64,000 nucleotides of DNA from Occallatibacter gabretensis. Lineage in GTDB: Bacteria > Acidobacteriota > Terriglobia > Terriglobales > Acidobacteriaceae. The position numbers were made by a program, and so were the translations under genes. A model generated the notes under the pieces. It saw only the letters and a program-made list of their open reading frames with translations. It was not told the DNA's origin and did not search any database. The DNA is taken from the NCBI RefSeq assembly GCF_001449115.1, contig NZ_LAIJ01000009.1, forward strand, positions 558,001 to 622,000. The letters are read 5' to 3'. Positions 57,643-64,000 of the stretch are shown one piece after another (position 1 is the first letter of the stretch; each line of letters begins with the position of its first letter).

Positions 57643-58812
57643 ATGACCACCCCCGCCACTCCCGCCGCGCCCACGCTTAAAAAGACCGCACTCAACGCCA
57701 CGCACCGCGCCCTCAAGGCCAAAATGGTGGACTTCGGCGGCTGGGACATGCCAGTCGAATACCCCGGCAATGGCGGCGGCCTCATCGCTGAGCACCTGGC
57801 CGTGCGCACCGGCGTCGGTCTCTTTGACGTCAGCCACATGGGCGAGATTCAGTTCCGCGGCCCCGGCGCGCTGGCCGCCGTGCAGCACATCACCATGAAT
57901 GACGCTTCGAAGCTCAAAGACGGCCAGGCGCACTACTCCGCGCTGCTCACGCCCTCCGGCGCATTCGTCGATGACATCCTCGTCCATCGCCTTGGCGAAA
58001 ACGACTATCTTCTCGTCGTCAACGCCGGCACCACGGAAAAAGATTACGCCTGGATTCGCAAGCAGGTCGGTGGTTTCCCCGGCGTCCACATCAGTGACTA
58101 CTCGCCTCACTATTCGCAGCTCGCCGTGCAAGGGCCACGCGCGCTAGAGACGCTCAAGAAGCTCACAAAAGTCGATCTCGCCGTCATCAAAAACTACTGG
58201 TTCACATGGGGCACCGTCGCCAACATTCCTAACGTGCTCATCGCCCGCACCGGCTACTCCGGTGAAGATGGTTTCGAAGTCTACATCCCCTCTGATGAAG
58301 CAACCACGGTAAAAATGTGGGACGCACTCATGGATGCCGGCTCCGAGTTCGCCATCCGTCCCTGCGGCCTGGGCGCGCGCAACACGCTGCGGCTTGAAGC
58401 CGGCATGAGCCTCTACGGCCACGAGATCAGCGAAGAGATCAACGCCTTCGAAGGCGGCCTCGACCGCTGGCTCAAGCTCGACAAGGGCTATTTCATTGGC
58501 CGCGACGCTTTGCTCGCCGTGCAGTCTGCAGGAGGCCCAAAGCGTAAAGTCATCGGACTCGAAATGATTGACCGCGGCATCGCCCGCGACGGCTACTCCG
58601 TGTTCGACCTCGAAGGCAAAGAGATCGGCGTCGTCACATCCGGCTCACCAGCGCCCTTCCTCAAAACCAACATCGCGCTCGCGCTCGTCCCAACGGAAGT
58701 CGCCGCCAGTGGCAGCGATCTATTCGTTCAGTGCCGCGCCAACCCAGTCCGCGCTAAGCAGGTTCCAATTCCGTTCTACAAGCGGCCAAAAGCAAAACCA
58801 GAGACACTGTAA
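57643..58812 (+). CDS. gcvT: aminomethyltransferase (glycine cleavage system T protein)
   Basis: 389 residues from ATG 57643 (AGAGG upstream; the frame is open to 57595). KMVDFGGWDMPVEYPG, VGLFDVSHMGEI, NDASKLKDGQAHYSALL, RTGYSGEDGFEVYIP and RPCGLGARNTLRLEAGM are the GcvT signatures; the C-terminal domain ends FYKRPK. It transfers the methylene group of glycine to tetrahydrofolate. The P and H protein genes are not next to it in this window, and the upstream 98 bases are too short and unstructured for a glycine riboswitch. Confidence 0.95.
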   Translation: MTTPATPAAPTLKKTALNATHRALKAKMVDFGGWDMPVEYPGNGGGLIAEHLAVRTGVGLFDVSHMGEIQFRGPGALAAVQHITMNDASKLKDGQAHYSALLTPSGAFVDDILVHRLGENDYLLVVNAGTTEKDYAWIRKQVGGFPGVHISDYSPHYSQLAVQGPRALETLKKLTKVDLAVIKNYWFTWGTVANIPNVLIARTGYSGEDGFEVYIPSDEATTVKMWDALMDAGSEFAIRPCGLGARNTLRLEAGMSLYGHEISEEINAFEGGLDRWLKLDKGYFIGRDALLAVQSAGGPKRKVIGLEMIDRGIARDGYSVFDLEGKEIGVVTSGSPAPFLKTNIALALVPTEVAASGSDLFVQCRANPVRAKQVPIPFYKRPKAKPETL

Positions 58813-58933
58813 CCCGAAGCCACAACGTCTGAATTGACGCGACCATCAGGGAGCGGCAGCCTCGTACAAAATTCAACGGGACACATCTTCTCTGTTTTTT
58901 GCTCTAAGAAGTAGTAATCTATCTATCTTCAGA

Positions 58934-59566
58934 ATGCGAAAAACTATCCCGCTCTCGCCAACGCGAATGCTCTATCTCGTCGACCTGGCGGGCACGCTGC
59001 TCTTTGCCATCGAGGGCGCAACCACTGCCGTTGCGAATCACCTCGATCTGCTCGGCATACTCATTCTTGGCTTCGCCACTGCCGTTGGCGGCGGAATCAT
59101 CCGCGACGTTCTTCTCGGCGCGACCCCGCCCAGCGCATTGCGTAACTGGCACTATCCAGCTGTGGCCTTCATTGGCGCAGGCATTGCCTTCCTGTTTCAC
59201 ACGTATGTTCAGGAAATTCCGCCTCAGCTCCTGATGATGCTCGACGCAGCCGGCTTGGCGCTCTTTGCCGTCTCCGGAACAGAAGAAGCGCTGCTGCGCA
59301 AAATGTCTCCACTTGTAGCGATTATGCTCGGTGGCATCACTGGCGTAGGCGGCGGCACCATCCGCGACATATTCCTCGGGCACGTACCCCGCGTCCTCCA
59401 GACCGATATCTACGCAACCGCAGCCCTGGCCGGATCGGCAATCATGATTCTCTGCCGCAGGCTTGGCATGAAAGATACATACTCGGCGCTTGTGGGCGGC
59501 GCAGCCTGCTTCCTGCTGCGCGTCGTCAGCTCGTGGTATCACTGGCAGCTTCCGGCCAAACTCTAG
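58934..59566 (+). CDS. TRIC family cation channel-like protein (YadS/UPF0126)
   Basis: 210 residues, about seven membrane helices in two homologous halves, each with the family glycine motif: ATAVGGGIIRDVLLG (about 50-64) and TGVGGGTIRDIFLG (about 135-149). FAIEGA and FAVSGTEEAL mark the start of each half. Bacterial relatives form trimeric potassium-permeable channels. It is convergent with and overlaps the DinB gene by 4 bp. Confidence 0.92.
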   Translation: MRKTIPLSPTRMLYLVDLAGTLLFAIEGATTAVANHLDLLGILILGFATAVGGGIIRDVLLGATPPSALRNWHYPAVAFIGAGIAFLFHTYVQEIPPQLLMMLDAAGLALFAVSGTEEALLRKMSPLVAIMLGGITGVGGGTIRDIFLGHVPRVLQTDIYATAALAGSAIMILCRRLGMKDTYSALVGGAACFLLRVVSSWYHWQLPAKL

Positions 59567-60102
59567 CCGCTGTGCCCGTCGCACTTCAACACGCCGAGAT
59601 ATGCGGAGAACGGCCCACACGCCTCGCGATATTGAACCGCCAGAATGCGCGAAACCTGATGCAGATGCGTCATGTCATGCACCGTCCACGCGGCCAGTAG
59701 TTCAGCAAGCGTAAGCGAGCCCAAAGCCGGATGCTTCCCTTTCAACCCAAGCTCCTCTGGCCCCAGCCGCATCCCACGCAGCGCTTCCAGATTCGAAGCA
59801 CGCAGCCGCGCAAACTCATCCAAAAGCTCAGGCAGCGGCGCATCGGAATTTGTCTTGAGATGTGCCGCGCGGTCCAGCGGATCAAAGGCTTTGCTCTCGC
59901 CAAATTCAAGAATCCGTTTCGCCCTCGCCAGCCAATCCACGCGCTCGCAGTGAATCAGATGAGCAACCACTTGCTTCGCGCTCCAGGTGCCATCGCCTTC
60001 GTTGCTCTCGGTCCACTCCGCAGATAGGTCACGCAACAATGTATTGAACACAGCGGGTGTGCGTCCCAGCAATGCCATTGTCTGATCAAGATTATGTTCC
60101 AT
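59563..60102 (-). CDS. DinB family protein
   Basis: 179 residues, four-helix DinB_2 fold. The three metal-binding histidines are in VAHLIHCERVDWL (about residue 48-50) and HDMTHLHQVSRI (about 140-150); WSAKQVVAHL and LTLAELLAAWTVHDM are typical. DinB-like proteins include thiol-dependent transferases (bacillithiol/mycothiol type), but the function of this member is open. Confidence 0.9.
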   Translation of the reverse strand: MEHNLDQTMALLGRTPAVFNTLLRDLSAEWTESNEGDGTWSAKQVVAHLIHCERVDWLARAKRILEFGESKAFDPLDRAAHLKTNSDAPLPELLDEFARLRASNLEALRGMRLGPEELGLKGKHPALGSLTLAELLAAWTVHDMTHLHQVSRILAVQYREACGPFSAYLGVLKCDGHSG

Positions 60103-60143
60103 GAAAGCCTCATGAGCTGACGGGGCGCTAAAGTGGCAATAAA

Positions 60144-60329
60144 TTACTGGCGCAGCCGAATCGACGCAGGCGGCACAGAATCAAAGTAAAAAGCCTGCAC
60201 AGCCTCGCGGACATTGGCCTTCAACTCATCCCACGTGTCAGCCTGCGTAAAGATGCTTTCGCCCAGAGCCTCGGCAGTAAAGTCGCCGTCAGCCTCTTGC
60301 ATAATCTCAAAGACCAGTTTGCTCGCCAT
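60144..60329 (-). CDS. small HicB-like protein without a HicA partner
   Basis: 61 residues from ATG 60329, with GGGAGG 6 bases upstream; the frame opens at 60347. LVFEIMQEADGDFTAEALGESIFTQADTWDEL and VREAVQAFYF are the ribonuclease-H-like HicB core (shown here in segments under the family's usual order), but no DNA-binding tail is present. No HicA toxin gene lies on either side, so it is a solitary HicB-fold protein rather than an active toxin-antitoxin pair. It starts 21 bp after frr on the same strand. Confidence 0.75.
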   Translation of the reverse strand: MASKLVFEIMQEADGDFTAEALGESIFTQADTWDELKANVREAVQAFYFDSVPPASIRLRQ

Positions 60330-60350
60330 TGATTTGCCTCCCGGCAACGG

Positions 60351-60938
60351 TCACACCTGCATCACTTCAGCCTCTTTGCGCGTGGCCATCTCTTCCATGC
60401 GCTGGATCTCTTCATCCGTCAGCTTCTGAATCTCTTCGAGAGCGCGCTTCTCCTCGTCCGCGCTGATCTTCTTATCCTTGGCCAGCTTCTTGAGAGTGTC
60501 GTTGCCGTCGCGGCGCACATTGCGAACCGCCGTGCGCTGCTCTTCGAGAACCTTATTGAGGTGCTTCACCACATCGCGCCGACGCTCTTCAGTCATTGGC
60601 GGAATCGGCACGCGGATCACCTTGCCGTCGCTCTGCGGATTGAACCCAAAATCCGAGGTCTGCAGCGCTTTCTCAATCTCCTTGATCACACTTGGATCCC
60701 AGGGCTGAATCAGGATCAGCTGCGCCTCAGGCGTAGAGATCTGCGCCATCTGGCTCACCGGTGTCGGTGTGCCGTAGTAGTCAATCTTCACCTGCTCCAG
60801 CATGTGCGCGCTGGCGCGGCCGGTGCGTACAGAGGCAAGGTTCGACTGAAAGCCTGTAACCGCCTGGTCCATGCGGCGCTTCACGTCCGCCGAAAGATCT
60901 TTAAGCGCCGGAATGCCGGCCATTGCTGAGACTGCCAT
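60351..60938 (-). CDS. frr: ribosome recycling factor
   Basis: 195 residues from ATG 60938 (GAGGAAAG upstream), about ten longer than most. KRRMDQAVTGFQSNLASVRTGRAS, VDYYGTPTP-like IDYYGTPTPVSQMAQIS, IPPMTEERRRDVVKHL and DEIQRMEE near the C-terminus identify it. It splits post-termination ribosomes together with EF-G. It stands next to prfA-prmC, two further translation-termination genes, in the same orientation. Confidence 0.96.
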   Translation of the reverse strand: MAVSAMAGIPALKDLSADVKRRMDQAVTGFQSNLASVRTGRASAHMLEQVKIDYYGTPTPVSQMAQISTPEAQLILIQPWDPSVIKEIEKALQTSDFGFNPQSDGKVIRVPIPPMTEERRRDVVKHLNKVLEEQRTAVRNVRRDGNDTLKKLAKDKKISADEEKRALEEIQKLTDEEIQRMEEMATRKEAEVMQV

Positions 60939-60972
60939 GGTTCTTTCCTCGCAAAGTTCGTTGTGCCAACGG

Positions 60973-61842
60973 CTATTTTACAACCGGAGCGGCAGATTTC
61001 CGTCTCCCACATGCCACGCGCGCAATTCCCTGCAGATCGGGCACAAAATAAATCCCCTCAAAGCCGCTGCCAGCCAGCAGCGCACGCACGCTCTCGGCCT
61101 GCCCATATCCAATCTCGAGCAGCATGCTTCCCCCCGGCGCCAGAGCGGCATACCCAGCCGGAATCAGCCGCCGATACACACCGAGGCCGTCTTCACCCGC
61201 AAACAGCGCCTGCGCAGGCTCATGCTCGCGCACCTCCACGCTTAGCGATTCGCGATCCCTGTCCGCCACATACGGAGGATTCGAAACAACCAGGTCAAAC
61301 TCTTCGCCAGCCACTGGCTCCAGCAGATCGCCCGCCAGAAACCGCACCTGCTCGCTCACAGCATTCCGTGCTGCATTCTCACGCGCAACGGCAAGCGCAC
61401 CCGGTGATACATCGATCGTCGTAATCCGCGCGTCCGCCAAATGCACAGCCAGCGCCACCGCAATCGCACCCGACCCCGCACCCACCTCCACAATGCGCGG
61501 CTCCGCTAACTCGCGCGCCAGCGCAATAGCCTGCTCCACAAGATGTTCCGTTTCAGGCCGCGGAATCAGCACATCCGGAGTCACACGAAACGGCAACCCA
61601 TAGAACTCCGTCTCGCCAGTGATGTACTGGATCGGCTCGCCGCGGTAGCGCCTCTCCACCAATTCCGCATAGCGGCTCGCGCTTTCTTCACCAATCTCGT
61701 CGTCGCCATTCGCAATCAGCCATGCCCGGTTTGCGCCGAGCAGGTACAACAGCAGAGCCTCGGCATCCAGCCGTGCGCGCTCGCTATGCGGACCCTCCGC
61801 AAGCCGCGCCGTTGCCTTCTGAACCGTATCTGCAACTGTCAC
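60973..61842 (-). CDS. prmC: release factor glutamine N5-methyltransferase
   Basis: 289 residues. The N-terminal helical substrate-binding domain is followed by a Rossmann methyltransferase: EVGAGSGAIAVALA (SAM-binding), TTIDVSPGALAVA, and VVSNPPYVADRD with the NPPY motif. It methylates the GGQ glutamine of release factors. It begins 2 bases after the prfA stop codon, a classic prfA-prmC operon. Confidence 0.96.
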   Translation of the reverse strand: MTVADTVQKATARLAEGPHSERARLDAEALLLYLLGANRAWLIANGDDEIGEESASRYAELVERRYRGEPIQYITGETEFYGLPFRVTPDVLIPRPETEHLVEQAIALARELAEPRIVEVGAGSGAIAVALAVHLADARITTIDVSPGALAVARENAARNAVSEQVRFLAGDLLEPVAGEEFDLVVSNPPYVADRDRESLSVEVREHEPAQALFAGEDGLGVYRRLIPAGYAALAPGGSMLLEIGYGQAESVRALLAGSGFEGIYFVPDLQGIARVACGRRKSAAPVVK

Positions 61843-61844
61843 GG

Positions 61845-62921
61845 TTACGCCGCCTGGCTTGTCTCAGCCTTTAGCTGCTCTGCCTGGTAATGCGCAGTCA
61901 GCGCATCCACAATCGATTGCAGCCTGCCTTCCATAATCAGGTCCAGCTGGTGCAGCGTCAGCCCAATGCGGTGATCCGTCAGCCGGTTTTGCGGAAAGTT
62001 ATACGTGCGAATCTTCTCGCTTCTGTCGCCCGATCCCACCTGCGACTTACGCGCCGCAGCCAGCTCCGCATTCTGCCGGTCCTGCTCCACTTCATACAGC
62101 CGCGAACGAAGCACGCGCATTCCCTTCTCGCGGTTTTTGATCTGCGACTTCTCGTCCTGGCAGCTCACCACCGTGTTCGTCGGAAGATGCGTAATGCGCA
62201 CCGCGGAGTACGTAGTATTCACGCTCTGCCCGCCCGGTCCCGAAGAACAGAACGTATCGATGCGAATATCCTTCGCCTCAATCTTGATGTCCACATCCTC
62301 GGCCTCCGGCAGCACAGCCACAGTGATGGCAGACGTATGCACGCGCCCCTGTGTCTCTGTGGCCGGCACGCGCTGCACGCGATGCACGCCGCTCTCATAC
62401 TTCAGCTGCGAGTAGACGCGGGCGCCTTCAATAATCGCAATCACTTCCTTGTAGCCGCCCACGCCGCTTTCAGAAAGCGACATCACTTCCACCTTCCACC
62501 GGTGCTGTTCGGCAAAGCGCGTATACATGCGGAAGACCTCTGCCGCAAACAACGAAGCCTCATCGCCGCCCGTGCCCGCGCGAATTTCCAGAATCACGTT
62601 CTTCTCGTCATTCGGGTCTCTCGGCAGCAGCAGAATCTTAATCTCTTCTTCGAGCGCCGCTGCCTTCGGCTCAAGCGCGGCAATCTCTTCTTCCGCCATC
62701 GCGCGCAAGTCAGCGTCCGTCTCCTCAAGCATCAGCTTCGCGTCAGCCAACCCCGTCCGCGCTGCTTTCAACTCGCGATACTTCTCCACCGTCTCTTCCA
62801 TCTCGCGAATCGACTTCGCCATCTTTTGAAATTTCTCGTGGTCGTTCAAGACCTCCGGCAGCGCAAACTGGGCCTGTAGCTCCATGTACCGCTGCTCCAT
62901 CTGTTCCAAACGATCCAGCAT
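61845..62921 (-). CDS. prfA: peptide chain release factor 1
   Basis: 358 residues from ATG 62921 (AGAGGAATT upstream; the frame is open to 62957). Contains the PCRF domain ([19 protein letters not shown]), the GGQ motif in [19 protein letters not shown] and the RF1 C-terminus [19 protein letters not shown]. The codon-recognition tripeptide region corresponds to the PxT type of RF1. It releases peptides at UAA and UAG. Overlap-type coupling with prmC. Confidence 0.96.
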   Translation of the reverse strand: MLDRLEQMEQRYMELQAQFALPEVLNDHEKFQKMAKSIREMEETVEKYRELKAARTGLADAKLMLEETDADLRAMAEEEIAALEPKAAALEEEIKILLLPRDPNDEKNVILEIRAGTGGDEASLFAAEVFRMYTRFAEQHRWKVEVMSLSESGVGGYKEVIAIIEGARVYSQLKYESGVHRVQRVPATETQGRVHTSAITVAVLPEAEDVDIKIEAKDIRIDTFCSSGPGGQSVNTTYSAVRITHLPTNTVVSCQDEKSQIKNREKGMRVLRSRLYEVEQDRQNAELAAARKSQVGSGDRSEKIRTYNFPQNRLTDHRIGLTLHQLDLIMEGRLQSIVDALTAHYQAEQLKAETSQAA

Positions 62922-63078
62922 GGCAATTCCTCTCACGCACATCCGTGCGGCTCTCAATCAAATATTGTCGAAAAGGGAAAAAGGCGCAAAAGCAGTATGG
63001 CGGCGGGAGCCGCTAGAGGAGCGCCGAGATGGGCTGGTGGAGAACCATACCTGCTTTTATTTTACCGCGATTGGCAAA

Positions 63079-63513
63079 TTACAGAAACGGATTCACGATA
63101 CGCACCCCATCAAGCACTTGGCCGTGATGCATGTCCTCACTAAAAAATATGCGACAGCCCGCACGCTGCGCACAACGAAGATGGAGCGAATCAAAATACG
63201 AGAATCCGTGCAGGCGATGCATATCAACAGCGGCAAGAACATCCGTAATAGAGAGTTCTACCAGTGGAAGCCGTGCATAAAACTCGATTTGGCTGCGCGC
63301 AATCTCGGCATCCAGACGCAGCTTCCTGACGGCAGCCGTAAAATACTCCCCCAGCACTGGAATGGAAACCACGGCAGCCTGCTGGCGAACATGCGCTTCT
63401 ACAAGGTCTGCCGCAATCGCCTGCTTGCGTGAGTCAGCGCCGTCGTCCACGTAAATGAGCACATTGGCGTCAAAAAAAGCTCTTGGGAGCGCGAGCGTTA
63501 CGGCCGTGGCCAC
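63079..63513 (-). CDS. VapC-like PIN domain toxin
   Basis: 144 residues, GTG start overlapping the antitoxin frame by 16 bp. PIN acidic residues: D15 (AFFDANVLIYVDD), Glu in PVLGEYF, and the Asp residues of GFSYFDSLHLRCA and FFSEDM. VapC proteins are ribonucleases that typically cut tRNA or rRNA loops; the target is unknown here. Together with the upstream VapB-like gene it forms a type II toxin-antitoxin pair. Confidence 0.9.
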   Translation of the reverse strand: MATAVTLALPRAFFDANVLIYVDDGADSRKQAIAADLVEAHVRQQAAVVSIPVLGEYFTAAVRKLRLDAEIARSQIEFYARLPLVELSITDVLAAVDMHRLHGFSYFDSLHLRCAQRAGCRIFFSEDMHHGQVLDGVRIVNPFL

Positions 63514-63743
63514 TTCATGCGCTCCTCATAAAGTTCTTCCCGGTTCCACTTCCAGCCTAGTGAATTGCCCTGTCCTGCGCGCTTCCGAAAGGCCGCAATT
63601 TCTGCCTCGAGGTGTATGTCTGCGCCCGCAATTCTAGCCATGTGCTCGCGGAATTCCTGGTTCACCGTCTTACCCGTCGCGCGCAGCTTCTCCCGTGCCT
63701 TTTCCAGAAGCTCTTCGTCTATCGACAGAGTTACATTCTTCAT
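63498..63743 (-). CDS. VapB-like antitoxin
   Basis: 81 residues from ATG 63743. The N-terminus KNVTLSIDEELLEKAREKLR is a ribbon-helix-helix DNA-binding domain; the C-terminal tail (WKWNREELYEERMKWPRP) would wrap the toxin. No Shine-Dalgarno sequence precedes the ATG; an in-frame GTG at 63764 lies inside the operator. A 10-bp inverted repeat directly before the start codon is the probable autoregulatory site. Confidence 0.88.
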   Translation of the reverse strand: MKNVTLSIDEELLEKAREKLRATGKTVNQEFREHMARIAGADIHLEAEIAAFRKRAGQGNSLGWKWNREELYEERMKWPRP

Positions 63744-63745
63744 AT

Positions 63746-63775
63746 ACACATAATACGTGCACACATATTATGTGT
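63746..63775. promoter_or_regulatory. VapBC operator
   Basis: ACACATAATA (63746-63755) and TATTATGTGT (63766-63775) are perfect inverted arms around 10 bases, starting 2 bases upstream of the antitoxin ATG. The location fits conditional autorepression by VapBC. Between it and 63938 I see no gene. Confidence 0.7.
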
Positions 63776-63938
63776 CAAACTGCTATGGAGTAACTATCAT
63801 TATGCTGGTTCATCGATAGAATCTACTTGCCGACGCCTCGCCCCTAACCTGCGTAGCGTGCCTACCCCGCGGAGAATCGGCAAATCCAACCCCGCACATA
63901 TTTCGCCCCGCCTTCCGGCACAAATCAGCGAAAATGAC

Positions 63939-64000
63939 ATGGAACATTACAGTCAGTCGGAGGAAACATTGAAATCACGCCGGAAGTCTGCCGCACTCAC
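63939..64000 (+). CDS. start of a gene running off the right edge
   Basis: From ATG 63939 the frame reads MEHYSQSEETLKSRRKSAAL to the end of the window. A TTG in the same frame at 63969 has GGAGGAAAC immediately upstream, so the product more likely begins MKSRRKSAALT, which looks like the basic start of a signal peptide. Too little is present to name it. Confidence 0.45.
   Translation, partial: MEHYSQSEETLKSRRKSAAL

Noticed and set aside
60144..60329. Complete HicAB toxin-antitoxin system
   Set aside because: No HicA-type small basic protein is encoded on either side.
1..64000. CRISPR arrays, rRNA genes, replication origins, complete insertion sequences
   Set aside because: No regularly spaced repeats, rRNA sequence, DnaA-box cluster or intact transposase was seen while reading the window.

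Overview
The window looks like a chromosomal segment of a member of the Acidobacteriota, family Acidobacteriaceae (Acidobacterium/Terriglobus/Granulicella-like). The evidence is the combination of two ADOP-type FtsX/MacB permeases with an acidobacterial PadR regulator, two very large Oar-like TonB-dependent receptors with an N-terminal carboxypeptidase-regulatory domain, a GH79 enzyme closely resembling the beta-glucuronidase known from Acidobacterium capsulatum, and GC-rich codon use. No whole-genome comparison was possible; all assignments come from reading the sequence.

Layout. 1-2 kb: end of a small EACC1-like protein and an FHA-GAF-PP2C phosphatase. 2-7.7 kb: PadR and two divergently arranged ADOP permeases sharing one 18-bp inverted repeat. 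7.7-11.2 kb: secreted GH2 glycosidase. 11.3-12.1 kb: a CorE-like (copper-type) ECF sigma factor preceded by a 23-residue, seven-cysteine peptide. 12.2-16.9 kb: an SDR/TetR pair with a NemR-like operator, an operon of one SDR and two alpha/beta hydrolases (two of the three lacking key catalytic residues), and a CGNR regulator. 17-28.2 kb: an N-acetylhexosamine-type uptake/degradation region with two TonB receptors, a DeoR regulator and a GH20 hexosaminidase. 28.7-30.3 kb: small zinc-ribbon protein, PgsA-like enzyme, tRNA-Val(GAC) and an alkyltransferase-like (ATL) protein.

30.4-45.6 kb is an integrated island: a 41-bp copy of the 3' part of tRNA-Phe at 30427-30467 matches the intact tRNA-Phe at 45517-45591, and the C-terminal remnant of a tyrosine integrase lies beside the tRNA. 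Cargo is a multicopper oxidase, a phospholipase C-type phosphoesterase, an MgtC/DUF4010 membrane protein, a complete RND efflux system with a DUF190 protein and an unknown exported protein, and a divergent two-component system, consistent with an envelope/metal or toxic-compound resistance island.

45.8-64 kb returns to core-like sequence: secreted adenosine deaminase, GH79 glucuronidase, an AT-richer patch with a DprA-like/phosphoribosyltransferase pair, hisS-aspS, small membrane proteins, gcvT, TRIC channel, DinB, HicB-like protein, the translation genes frr, prmC and prfA, and a VapBC pair. The most unusual observation is that hisS carries an in-frame insertion of about 117 codons, different in base composition, at the tip of the beta-hairpin before the LTLRPE motif; removing it gives a normal 430-residue HisRS. 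It lies next to the DprA-like/phosphoribosyltransferase pair, which itself resembles predicted nucleotide-centred conflict systems.
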